From Akebia trifoliata (lineage: Eukaryota > Streptophyta > Magnoliopsida > Ranunculales > Lardizabalaceae), in NCBI GenBank assembly GCA_017979445.1, contig CM030714.1:10523569-10587568 (forward strand): a DNA stretch of 64,000 bases, written 5' to 3'. The number at the start of each line of letters is the position of its first letter. Position 1 is the stretch's first letter. Both the position numbers and the translations under genes were made by a program. Positions 1 to 9,709 of the stretch are shown here, piece after piece. Under the pieces are notes generated by a model. That model saw only the letters and a list, made by a program, of their open reading frames with translations, was not told where the DNA came from and ran no database searches.

Positions 1-366
1 GTAAATTTTTTTTATTTTTTATTTTGAGAGAGTAAACATATATTTTTTTAAATATTTATAAATTTAATATATTTTAGTTTACTCATCTAAGTCAATTTGC
101 GAGTTTTTTTACTTGACTCGATGGACATTCAAGTAAAGTTTTAAAACTATTGCATCCTATTCTTTGGATTGCCATTTTTGGCTAGTAAATATGCAATGTT
201 CCATTTGATAAATATTTTTAAAACGTGGCTTGACTACTAATTTCGATCGAGTAGAAGACTATTTTTCTACTTTTCTATCTAGTAATAAAAAGGATGTTTA
301 AGTCAGAGGTTTTTTTTTAAAAAAAAAAAATTAATAATAATAATCTAACAATTGTTTTTCATGCAG

Positions 367-518
367 GAACTAATGCACAATACGTTTGGATTGGAATTTG
401 CAAATCACCAGAAGAATGCAGACAAGAATGCATCGCTCGTGGATACGATCCCAATGATTTTGCATGTGAACCCGATATTGAAAAAAGCTATGACTTATGT
501 GGTTGTCACAAGAACTAA
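367..518 (+). CDS. Defensin-like cysteine-rich peptide, exon 2 (5' part outside window)
   Basis: This is the last exon of a small secreted cysteine-rich peptide gene. An intron runs from the window edge to the acceptor at 365-366 (tttcatgcag), and the reading frame enters with two bases completing a Gly codon, exactly as in the intact paralogue at 14300-15085. The exon encodes about 50 residues beginning TNAQYVWIG and ending CGCHKN before TAA (516-518). Six cysteines are spaced C-x5-C-x3-C-x11-C-x10-C-x-C, the pattern of the CSalpha-beta defensin-like class. Exon 1 with the signal peptide must lie left of the window. Relative to the paralogue it has six amino-acid differences, five of them between the third and fifth cysteines. 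It was identified by splice signals and comparison with the second copy. The family assignment rests on cysteine spacing only. Confidence 0.8.
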
Positions 519-841
519 TTAGGGCAGCTCCTTAAGATTGGATGGAAAGAAGAAAATAACTATGAAAGTATGAATAAAATCCCATATGGTTGGAAACAAT
601 AATCAATTATTGTAATAAGATGAATAAAGATGTGTTTTTTTATTTTCTAATATTCATTCCATGTGACACATTGCTCTTTGGCTTACCAATACCGTGAAAC
701 TTTGGCTCACATTTTCCATTAATGATTTTTAGAGCTTTGGATCTGTGTGATGGTCGAGGGGACATGGTGGGAAAATGGGTTTTTCGAGAAAATATGGTTT
801 GTAGAATGTGCATTTTTGCCAAAAAAGAAAAAAAGAAAAAA
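519..841 (+). other. 3' UTR and flank of defensin-like copy 1, shared with copy 3
   Basis: The stretch after the stop codon (ttagggcagctcc, then AATAAA-like signals near 570-630) is closely similar to the flank of copies 2 and 3. Similarity to copy 3 continues to about position 815 (matching 15190-15365). This shows that the duplicated unit is larger than the gene. The short open frames here are not conserved as protein. Confidence 0.7.
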
Positions 842-1064
842 AAAAGTGCTTTACAAAAATTGGACGGTCCACGATTATTCAACTTGTAAACTAGGGTCAG
901 AAGTTTCAAAATGAGCTGATTTTTTGTGAGGATGATCTCTTCACCGTAGAGATCATCCTCGCAAAAAATCAGTCTATTCCAAAACTTCTAACCACATCAA
1001 AAGTGATTCACAAAAAAAATTTGGCACAAAACTTGGCAAACTTTAAGGCTGCCGAACCGCTCCC
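842..1064. mobile_element. Family A hairpin element, right half only
   Basis: The stretch matches the right half of the full element at 21005-21391: the central spacer (tttacaaaaattggacgg), one long hairpin with the palindrome GAGGATGATCTC / GAGATCATCCTC, then the right terminal inverted repeat ending ccgctccc. It stops in a (TA)n tract. The left half is missing, and the break falls in the defensin-like 3' flank. Confidence 0.75.
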
Positions 1065-1087
1065 TATATATATATATATATATATAT
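1065..1087. repeat. (TA)n microsatellite between two family A elements
   Basis: About 23 bp of TA dinucleotides separate the truncated and the complete family A elements. Confidence 0.9.
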
Positions 1088-1441
1088 GGGTCACGTTCAA
1101 GGGCCAACTTTTTGGCAAAACATTTTTCAAAACATGAGTTAGAAGTTTTGGAATGGGCTGATTTTTGGTGAGGATGATCTCTACGGTGAGGAGATCATCC
1201 TCACCAAAAATCAGCCCATTCCAAAACTTCTAACCCATGTTTACAAGTTAAAAAATCATGGATCGTCCAGTTTTTGTAAACTATTTTTGACGGGGTTAGA
1301 AGTTTTGGAATTGGCTGATTTTTGGTGATGATGATCTCCTCACCATAGAGATCATCCTAACCAAAAATCAGCCCATTCCAAAACTTCTAACTCATGTTTT
1401 GAAAAATGTTTTGCCAAAAAGTTTGCCATTGAACGCCACCC
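1088..1441. mobile_element. Family A nested-hairpin element, complete (354 bp)
   Basis: Outer inverted repeats of about 50 bp (gggtcacgttcaagg at left, gccattgaacgccaccc at right) enclose two separate hairpins at about 1139-1234 and 1296-1392. Each hairpin has arms of about 43 bp and a loop of about 9-10 bp, and the two hairpins are near-copies of each other. A spacer of about 60 bp lies between them. (TA)n lies on both sides, suggesting insertion at TA. There is no coding capacity, so it would be a non-autonomous MITE or fold-back element. The superfamily is not established. Confidence 0.85.
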
Positions 1442-1455
1442 TATATATATATATA

Positions 1456-1533
1456 TGGAAATGTTCAACACCCAACAATTTACCCAACATGTTTTGTCTT
1501 ACATGGGTTAGAAGTTTTGGAATGGGTTGATTT
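1456..1533. mobile_element. Family A element, left end fragment
   Basis: It begins after a short (TA)n with ggaaatgttcaacaccc, then reads into the left arm of the hairpin (ttagaagttttggaatggg). It stops abruptly at about 1533, where duplicated gene-flank sequence resumes. It is the left end of a further copy with divergent outer sequence. Confidence 0.65.
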
Positions 1534-2322
1534 TAAATACTCTATATACATAGTAGTCTGTGAATTTGTTCATCGACAAGTACAATTTCATCTAATCTCG
1601 GTTTGGTTCTTGAAATCTGATACCCAACATGAATTTGGGAATGAAATGCGTAAATTCAACTTGGATGAAAATATAAATTATACTAAATAAAGTTTTTCAC
1701 CAGTATGATGTGAGTCCTCCTGTTTCTATCTTCTTTTACTGATATCTATTAAATTGGTCATTGATAATTGGGTTTGCTTACATTAGGTCTTGATTACAGC
1801 TAAATAGTTGTCATCAAATTTGCCACCCATGCAGATTTACATCATTTAGGATTATTTTTACATGGTAAGCAGGCGATGTGAAATGTTTAAAACCTTATCT
1901 TTTCTTTACATGAAACTTATTTTGTTGTACTAACTCTATTAATTTCTTTGCATGTCCTTGAGCATATAGTAAATCTGCATGACTGTCAACCAAACAGAGT
2001 GATTAATCATGATTTTAAACATTATGTCAACCCTTGGCCAGATTTGTGGGATATGGCTTTGTTGTTTGAAATTTTGTTAGATTGGTCTCTAGGATACAAA
2101 TAATTCCATGTATTTTTGGATTGTTCAACATAGGTATGAGCCTCACAAACGCTAATTTTTTTCCCCAAAATATTGGATTAAGATGTGGCTTTTGTACCAC
2201 CATGTTAGTCATTGTAATTTACCCTATTGAAGTATATGTAGTCATGTGATTTAAGGGAAGGGTAGATGATGAGAAGACAGGGAGGTGAACATGTGTGTGT
2301 TTGTAGGTTAGTCGATCATAAA
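1534..2322. other. Intergenic; partly duplicated with 12513-12730
   Basis: From 1534 to about 1650 and from about 1880 to 1955 the sequence closely matches 12513-12640 and 12655-12730, the flank of defensin-like pseudogene copy 2. About 200 bp in between are present only here. No gene is recognised. The last 300 bp show nothing I can assign. Confidence 0.6.
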
Positions 2323-2530
2323 TGAATCAATATTTGTGAAACTAAATGCTATTTCATTAGAATGAATTGTTTAAATAATACAATGAATATAACAAAATAA
2401 CAACTAACTCCTATATCTCAGGAAGAGTCAAGTTGGCTTAATTTTAAGGAAGACTAAACATAATTACATTCAAAAAAGCAAATGCAGTTTGAACTACTCT
2501 ATCAGTTAAACATACACCAGTAACTTTACA
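2323..2530 (-). repeat. 3' LTR of the copia element
   Basis: 208 bp, similar over its whole length to 5221-5428 with scattered substitutions. It ends TG/CA in element orientation. Confidence 0.85.
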
Positions 2531-2538
2531 TCTTCTAT

Positions 2539-2551
2539 ATTCCCCCTCAAG
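2539..2551 (-). other. Polypurine tract of the copia element
   Basis: On the minus strand it reads CTTGAGGGGGAAT, immediately upstream of the 3' LTR. This is the position and composition expected for the plus-strand primer of copia elements. Confidence 0.75.
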
Positions 2552-2597
2552 ATAGGCCATGATTAGAGATGCCAATCTTGTCTCTTAACAACAGGTA

Positions 2598-3561
2598 CTA
2601 AGAAGTAGGCAATGGCTTAATGAGAAGATCGACAAGTTGGTCAGTAAAAGAAATATAAGCCACTTGAAGTAGACCAGATTGGACCTGATCTTTGACAAAA
2701 TGATAATCAACAACGACATGTTTCATTTGAGAATGGAAGACAAGATTGAAACTTAATTGTGTGGCACCAACATTATCACAATAGACACTTGGAGAATTCG
2801 TTAAGCCAACACCAAGTTCTGAAATGATAGAACAAACCCAACGAAGTTCAGCAACGGTGGCAACAACATAGCGATACTCTACTTCTGTAGAGGAGAGAGC
2901 AATAATGTGTTGATTCTTAGGCTCCAACATACAAGGTCCCGCCAAGGTAAACTAGATAGGCGCTGGTTGAAGAATAATCATTTTTATTACTAGCCCAATC
3001 TACATCTAAGAAAGCATGAAGAGAATCAGAGAAGGCATGAAGAGTTAAGGGGGAATAATGATAGAAAAGAAGCCCTTTGTCTAGTGTCCCACACAAATAT
3101 CGTAAAATACGCTTAACAAGAACCTAATTCTCGTTGGTTGGCTTGTGCATAAATTGGGCCATTATATTGACTGCAAAAGAGATATCTGGTCGAGTTAAAG
3201 AGAGGTATTGCAGGCTACCAACTGCTGCAAGATATGGAGTGGGATCTGAGAGAGGTGTGCTTGAGTTTAAGGAGATTGTTGCCGAACTAGTTAGTAAGTG
3301 AGTAAAAACCGATTTTGCATCTTCCATATTGGTCCGTTTAAGTAAGTCCTGAATGTATCTTCTTTGTGAGAGCAAGATACCAAGACGATGTGGGACAACT
3401 TCAACTCTAAGAAAATAAGAAAGTGAATCAAGATCTTTGAGAGAGAAATGGATAGCAAGACATTCAACAAACTGTGAAACAATAGCATCATTATTACCGG
3501 TTAAGATAATGTCATCAACATACACGAGAGATATAAGATATGATGGCTGCTGTAGATACAT
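2598..3561 (-). pseudogene. Copia reverse transcriptase C-terminus and RNase H, broken
   Basis: Two minus-strand open pieces belong to one former pol gene. The upstream piece (3561-3124) carries the polymerase motif YVDD with hydrophobic flanks (SLVYVDDIILTG), followed by the region with LTRPDISFAVN. The downstream piece (2945-2598) carries RNase H signatures, LSSTEVEY and MKHVVVDYHFVKDQ. Between them (2946-3123) a degraded frame still reads residues such as RILRYLCGTL. Stops and a frame change make it non-functional. The N-terminal fingers of the polymerase, integrase and protease are absent. Assignment to Ty1-copia is firm; the lineage is not determined. Confidence 0.9.
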
Positions 3562-4400
3562 GATTCTCGATTACGATGACCACTTCTACTAAGGTTTGGA
3601 GTCATCACCATTCATATTGTAAATGGGTGTGAATGGTCACCCCAAAATGTATATTTTTCGAAAAATTGTCATTTTTGACGTTTAGTAACTTGATGGATAA
3701 AATACCAATTTAACCTTGATATTGGGGTAAGCGGCTCGATTGGAGAAAAGGGAGGGTGTTAGACACCTTTTTCTCCTCACCAAGTAGTTGTAACCATAAC
3801 TCAACTCAGTCATTTTGTTTAAAAAAACTACAAATGAGATAAAGTGCCACGTGTCGATAATTTATACCATAAGTAGGGATTTATTTTTTGGTCGATTATA
3901 ATATCATTCCATTGACGGGAATGAACCTTATAAACCCTTAGCCTTGACAATTATATGTGGTTTTTTGAAAAGTATTGGCTATAATTGTAAATCCATTCTT
4001 GTGAGTTGAGAAGGACCCGAACAACGGTTGCCTTAAAACGATTTGAAGGTTTAAAATAATTTTGTTCTGAAAATGGTTACAACTCTTATACTTTCAACCG
4101 AACCAAAGTTTGATTTACCGAAGATAAGGGAGGGGGAGCATTACATCCTAAGTCTTTCTACAATAAAATTAAAGAGAAAAAAAGGGATAGTAGAAAAGGG
4201 ATATGGAGAGGGTAGAGAGAGAGGGGAGGGGGATTCCTGGACCCACCTTGAAGCTTTAAAGTTGTTTTTCTTTTCTTTCTTCTTCTTCCTCTTCTATATC
4301 TTTTTCAAGTCCTTAGTAGAATATGATAATGTAATTTTTTAGAGTAGATGAAGTGAGGGAGTGGAGAATAGATGAGTAGATAATTGATTTTTTGTGTGTA
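3562..4400. other. Foreign block replacing the copia pol centre
   Basis: This block of about 840 bp sits between copia gag and reverse transcriptase remains and has no copia coding similarity. It contains a purine-rich stretch (4170-4230) and gggagggtgttagacacc near 3750, a phrase typical of some plant LTRs. A nested, degraded solo LTR is one possible reading. There is no gene here that I recognise. Confidence 0.4.
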
Positions 4401-4417
4401 AGACTTGGGTGTTTTTT

Positions 4418-5155
4418 TTAATTTTTCATTAGGTCTCTTGAGTTGAGAATGAGGGGGGTTTTATAGGATTTGGAAAGTATTTTTAGGGGTAAAATGGTTG
4501 AGAGTGAGGCTTCAAAGGATAAGAGTTTCTCATGGAGTTCATCGAAAGTCATGAAGGTGTCACGAGCTTGAATAGCACGAACAAGCTCTTTGTAGTCATC
4601 ACCTAGTCCATCCAAGATTTTATCTGCAACGTCTTCTTCTTCTATTGGGGTGCCTAGTATAGCCAGTTCATCTACACGGGCTTTGATGGAGTGAAGAAAA
4701 TCAGTGACAATCATAATACCTTTGATGGGATTTTTGATAAGGTTTTTAGCTTGTTTGATGCGACCACGAGATGGTTTGGCATATGTATTTGCTAGAATAG
4801 TCCATGCTTCACGAGAGGTATTGGTACGAGCAATAAATGAAATAATTGTGAGTGATAGAAAACCGATGAGAGCATTGAGGATCAATTGATCTTGGTGAAC
4901 CCAGAGGTTATAGATAGGATTTGGTGTGGCAACATTGTTCGTAGTTAGAGTTTTGGGTGGACATGATTTGGATCCATCTATGTGCCCAAGAAGATCATAA
5001 CCAATGAAGAGTGTTTCAAATTGGATGTTCCAGGACAGATAGTTGGAGGAGGTAAGTTTGAGAGGAGCTTAAGCAGCTGTGTTGATTGTGAGTAGTTGGG
5101 ATTCATTGGTGTTGGTGAGAGTGGGTGTGTCATCTAGGTAGTCATCACGGTATGT
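4418..5155 (-). pseudogene. Copia gag (UBN2-type), broken
   Basis: Minus-strand frame. The upstream part (about 5155-4890) reads LTSSNYLSWNIQFETLFIG and continues with an intact frame into 4885-4418 (REAWTILANTYAKPSRGRI, then ARVDELAILGTP and a conserved DKILDGLGDDYKELV). These are hallmarks of plant copia gag proteins of the UBN2 type. One early stop is visible near 5070, and the nucleocapsid zinc knuckle expected at the C-terminus is missing where the foreign block begins. It would be the capsid protein of the 2323-5428 element. Confidence 0.88.
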
Positions 5156-5204
5156 GAAGAGGAAAAGAGAGAGAAAAAAAATTAATAGCAGAGAAGGAGG
5201 AGCT

Positions 5205-5216
5205 GCTCTAATACCA
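5205..5216 (-). other. Primer binding site (initiator tRNA-Met type)
   Basis: On the minus strand it reads TGGTATTAGAGC, one base from the usual complement of the tRNA-iMet 3' end. It lies 4 bp inside the 5' LTR. Confidence 0.85.
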
Positions 5217-5220
5217 TAAA

Positions 5221-5428
5221 TGAATCAATATTTTGATAACTGAATGCTCTTTCATTAGAACGAATTGTTTAAATAATACAATGACTATAACAAAATAACA
5301 ACTAACTCCTATATCTCAGTAAGAGTCAAGCTGGCCTAGTTTTAAGGAATACTAAATAGAATTACATTCAAAAAATCAAATGCAGTTTGAACTGCTTTAT
5401 CAATTAAACATACACTAGTAACTTTACA
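5221..5428 (-). repeat. 5' LTR of the copia element
   Basis: 208 bp, partner of 2323-2530. It is followed in element orientation by the primer binding site. Confidence 0.85.
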
Positions 5429-7380
5429 TCTTTACTATAGGTCAAACCACCCTGTCATTGTAAGTGTTAGAGCAATCCTGACTTGCAAATCTTGAGAAAT
5501 TAATGTGATTTGATTGGGTATTTTTTAAATGTGATGAAGGAAAAAAACCATTCAACATAAATGTGACTTATTAATATTTACAACAACTTATCATCCAAAA
5601 TAGTTGAATCTAGATGAAGTTAAAAAATAGGAAATAGTACCATATCAAACCTTTTGCAAGGGTTGATCATAATTTATAGTTTATAAGTTAGAAGCTTTGA
5701 CATAAAGTGTTTGAGTCAAAATCCTTTATTTATTTATTTTTATTTTTTTAATTTATCTTTTTTATATTGAATATGCTAGATAATTATATTTCCAACTACC
5801 AGTCACCTCAACGTAATACTTACCATATTCAATCGTTGTCACTCTATGAATCCTAGTTCTCCGTTTCCAGAATCTGATCTAAATGTCGGAAAAGATGAGA
5901 TTCTGACTTCAGGTATGGATTATAATAATTTATTTGTGTTCGATTCATCATTATTTACATGTTTCAGGGTTAGTTTTTTTGGTTTATAAGTTATAAAGGT
6001 TTGATAATTTTTATGCAAAATATCTATTTCATGATGTTAATTTATTTGATTATATGAATTATTACATATCTTAATAACCTAAGATGACGATTTTGGGGTC
6101 TTTATAGTATTTATTTTTCTTTTATCATTACAATTTTCGTATTTTTCCTTGTACTGGTATAAAGGAGTGAACTATTATTAGAATGATATTGTCTATATGA
6201 CTTTTAAGGTAAGGTTCGATTCTTCACATCTTGAGTCACATTCAGACCCATCAAATATACAAACAGTCCCTTGTAAGGTGAATCATTTATAACGACCACA
6301 TGATTGTGTTGTCGAAAGAAGAGTGATCGGTGCATCTAATGTAGATTCATATAGTTACGATATCCTTATAGATGAGGTCCTTGACAGGAATGTGATTTTA
6401 CAAAGTGGAGAAAGAACATCCGCTAATGTGACATACGGTGATATTATTGATTGGTTCAAATTTAGAATAAAGTTCTACTGAAGAAGTACTTTTCTTGGCC
6501 ACCTTCTTCTTTCTTTATTAATATATATTTTAAGCTTTGCATATTAGAAAAAATATTGTGAGCATGTGTGTGTTAACCTGAAAGTCTATTCTTGATTTCT
6601 GAAATCTACCACTGCTTTTAAGCTTTTATTAAGTTTTTGTATTTCTATATCTACATTTTTTTTCCTTTTCTTCTAGTTTTTTAATTGCAATATTTAAGTC
6701 CATTATTGTTATTGGTATTTGGTATTATGTTGGCTTCTAATGAGTTGCTTTAATAAAAAAATTAATCTAGTTATGTGATAACTCAAACAGGTTGATTTTC
6801 AATTTCATGGATCTAAGGGAGGTTGATCATTCATTTTCTATTTTTAACATTTCAACTATGATCCTCATTGCGCGAAAAAGGCATCTCATTGTTTGTCATG
6901 TTGGAGAACCAACGTTTTTGAGAGGTAGTTTACCATCATTAGAGACGGTGTTGATGGTGTTAACATGTTGTTAAGCTAGTAAGTCATCAACATTATGGAC
7001 GTTTTGAATTAATACAGTAAAAAGAGGTCTTAGCTGCTGATTTTCAATTTTTCTGATATGTAATCTTCCTTTGAGGTCGCAATTTTCTGTGATGTCCAAT
7101 ATGTGGGTCCTACATAACAACAAATTTTAGTTTTTAATGTAAACATTGTTTCTTGTTGCCATGTGCATGGAGAAATTTGATCTCTTTTGTACCTCATTTT
7201 CTTGAGAAGTGAAGCAGATCCAGATGTTTCAATTATAATGAATCTATTTTATACTATAGTCCACTTATTGTTTTAATAATAAACCTAGATTTCAATTGTA
7301 ACTATTTGGATCAAAATCAACATCATGAAAACAAAGCATTTTTCTGTCCAATGCAATTTTCCATTTTTCTCAAGTGAAAA
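5429..7380. other. Intergenic, unassigned
   Basis: AT-rich sequence without a recognised gene. One exon-like open stretch, about 6208-6481 on the plus strand, is interrupted by a single stop at 6290-6292. Its second part reads 62 codons from RPHDCVVERR to WFKFRIKFY. I do not recognise it. The rest shows nothing I can support. Confidence 0.4.
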
Positions 7381-7384
7381 ATAT

Positions 7385-7700
7385 TAAAAACGACTGTCAT
7401 TAAAAAAGTCGCCAAAAATACTAATAATGACCGTCGTTTATAAGTTATTGGTTAAATTTAAAATTGACACAAAAAACAACGAGTTGAACCTGTCATTTGT
7501 TGACACAATAAACGACTGTCTTCATCTGTCATTTTTACACAAAAAACAATGGTCTTCCCCGTTGTTTTTTAACGATATTTTGTTGATAGATGATATCTGT
7601 TGTTCTGAAAAAATGACATCATTTTTTACAACTGCCCTTGCAACGATGAGGTATGTCCTTTTTCTCTAAAAACGATGGCTTTTGACCGTCATTTTTTTTT
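7385..7700. repeat. Interspersed degenerate repeats (gaccgtcgtt type)
   Basis: Variants of aacgactgtc and gaccgtcgttt recur in both orientations at least seven times with spacers of 20-50 bp (for example 7390, 7427, 7510, 7550, 7665, 7686). This resembles the subterminal repeats of CACTA-type DNA transposons, but no CACTA terminus or transposase was found. Confidence 0.45.
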
Positions 7701-7857
7701 TTTTTTTGTTTGAAATATGACGTAATGGGTATGCAAGCTCTTAAAGAGTAAGAAGAAAAAAGAAAGTTGAGTTGATGGTTAAAACTATTACTCACTTGAC
7801 ATTACTGAATTCATTAGCACAGCTCTACTTAAAATTTAGGGAATAATGATAATTCTC

Positions 7858-7993
7858 ATGGCTGTTAAAACAGTAGATGTTGTTGAATTGGGGGGATTTC
7901 GAGAGCCAAAATATGTTGCTATCTCATGGCTCTTAAAATATTAGATGTTGTTAAATGGGGACTTCCAGACCCAAAATATATTGCTAAATGGAA
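7858..7993 (+). repeat. Tandem duplication of about 67 bp
   Basis: Unit 1 (7858-7925) and unit 2 (7926-7993) both start atggct, share agatgttgtt and end in ccaaaatatrttgct. They differ by about 20 percent. Translated in the same frame both give similar residues (DVV, PKY), but unit 1 runs out of frame into unit 2. Confidence 0.6.
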
Positions 7994-9505
7994 TATCTTA
8001 ACAGTAAATTCTTCTAGAAATAATCATCATTCAAACCCAATCAAGGTCCATGTCATACTTGAAAATAGGAGAGACAAAATACATGACATTTTCTTCAATA
8101 TTAGAATTTCTAAAATAAACAATATTAAGTTTATGTTATATAAACTAAATATATATCTACGTGCAAGGCACATGCACTTTACTAGTTTTTTTAAAGGTGA
8201 ATAAATACTTAAAAAATAATTTCATTTACTTTACTCTAGTAAGTTATTACGTCATGAAATATTATACGCACAAAGTCTCAACAAAAATATCAATTAGATT
8301 TTCCTTCGTTTTTTTTTTTTTTTTTTTGAAGGTACACAATTTTTAAAGTGAAAATAAAAGATATTTTTTCTTTGTTGAAGATTTACCGGTTGAGAATGTA
8401 ATATTCCACTACATTCTTACACCTTTTACCTATATTAATTATAGAATACATAAAAGAAAAATGTATCACGACACATAATTTTATATAAGTTTGAATTTTG
8501 GAAGATATTTATTAATTGAACACGAAGTAATTGCTTCAAACCAAAGACACAATTTTGTGTGTGTGGAGAGAGAGTGTGAGTGTGTGTGTGTTTTGGAACA
8601 TTGAATAAAACACGATCAAGAATATCGAATAAAACACGATAAAAAATATCCAGAAGCAGCAATTAATACAAGTACTACATGAAACCCAAATTATTCTTAC
8701 TACAAAAAAATTAAGTTTGTACAAACTTCACGTAAAAGAAACTTAAATGATTAAAATCAAATTAGTTAACCTATCAACAATTACAATTTAAATAAATGCA
8801 TGGCCCAACAAAGGGATGTTATCAAGAATCAAGAAAAGGAATAAGGGAATTTTTGTGCCGAGGAGAACATGACCAATGGGAGCTTAAAGCATCCTAGCTA
8901 CTTGGTTGTAGATTCTATTATATTGTGGTGGGGCTAATGAGTCATCTAATTCTCCTTTTCTTTATGGGTGGTAACAGCCCTTCACTCCTCACAACCTCTC
9001 TGTCCCGTAGTTTCAATTTCCTGCGATAAGCATCTAATAATCTACTACTTCTTTTCTTTCGTTTTTTTTTCTTACGCTAGATGAATTTCATCAAAACCAC
9101 TATTTTCCCAAGGACAATATGGCAAAGTTCTATAAAATCATCAAAAAAGAAATAGGTTATAAAAAAAATAAAAATAAAAAGAACCAAAATTAAAATAGAT
9201 CATGGTGAGAAATACACAATACAATGTCTCAATAACCCAAGTCCAATTGGATTTGGATTGATTGCAGAACAAATGGTCGGCACGCTATAGGGAAAAGGGA
9301 CATCAAAACATTCTTAATGGGTGTTATGATCCTTTGAAAAAGGAGTGATCCGCACGTGATCAAGGTCGTGTTCTATTATGACTTATGAGTTAGTCAAGAA
9401 ACTAGTCTGAGCAAGTCTAAAGTTTTTTACTAATAAAAATTAATCGCACAAGATAATATAGAAAAGTATCCTTCTATTAGTTCACAACTTTTTGCAAAAC
9501 ACTTT
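7994..9505. other. Intergenic, unassigned
   Basis: Low-complexity A/T tracts (for example 8308-8328) and a short GT/GA-rich stretch at 8557-8592. The open frames here are in low-complexity sequence and not convincing. Confidence 0.5.
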
Positions 9506-9709
9506 CCTTACTAACATAGTAAGATTTTAAGCCTTACGAAGAGTCATTTTACTCAATTGGATTACCACATCAACAGTCCAGCACCACAACACTTAAGGTT
9601 ATAGAATTTTGTTCTCTACAACCCTGAAGCGTTAGATCATGTTTTCGGATGCCAAGAGGTACACCCAATGACCCTTAGTATGAGTGAAATCCTTACTAAC
9701 TTAGTAAGG
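9506..9709. repeat. Repeat family D remnant with cctta-ctaa palindromes
   Basis: Two near-identical palindromic motifs bracket about 170 bp: 9506-9523 (ccttactaacatagtaag) and 9691-9709, a perfect 9-bp inverted repeat around one base (CCTTACTAA-C-TTAGTAAGG). Between them is agatcatgttttcggatgcca, almost repeated near 59270 and 60570. The motif also recurs near 41130, 59320 and 60680. It is probably the end of a dispersed mobile element. Confidence 0.5.

Larger units (their letters stand above)
2323..5428 (-). mobile_element. Ty1-copia LTR retrotransposon, internally deleted
   Basis: The element lies on the minus strand. Two 208-bp LTRs (2323-2530 and 5221-5428) begin TGTAAAG and end GATTCA in element orientation. 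A primer binding site resembling the initiator tRNA-Met complement lies next to the right LTR (5205-5216), and a purine tract next to the left LTR (2539-2551). Gag remains near the 5' end and reverse transcriptase/RNase H remains near the 3' end, but protease and integrase are gone. An unrelated block of about 0.85 kb stands in the middle. At about 3.1 kb it is shorter than a usual autonomous copia element of about 5 kb. I did not find a matching target-site duplication. Confidence 0.9.

Noticed and set aside
640..909. 89-codon minus-strand open frame
   Set aside because: It overlaps the duplicated 3' flank of the peptide gene and a hairpin arm. The related frame at 15197-15391 changes length at the repeat, so it is not a conserved protein.
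2318..2322. Target-site duplication for the copia element
   Set aside because: The 5 bp left of the left LTR (ataaa) and right of the right LTR (tcttt) do not match.
4073..4342. 89-codon plus-strand frame
   Set aside because: Low-complexity purine and T-rich sequence inside the foreign block of the copia element; no family features.
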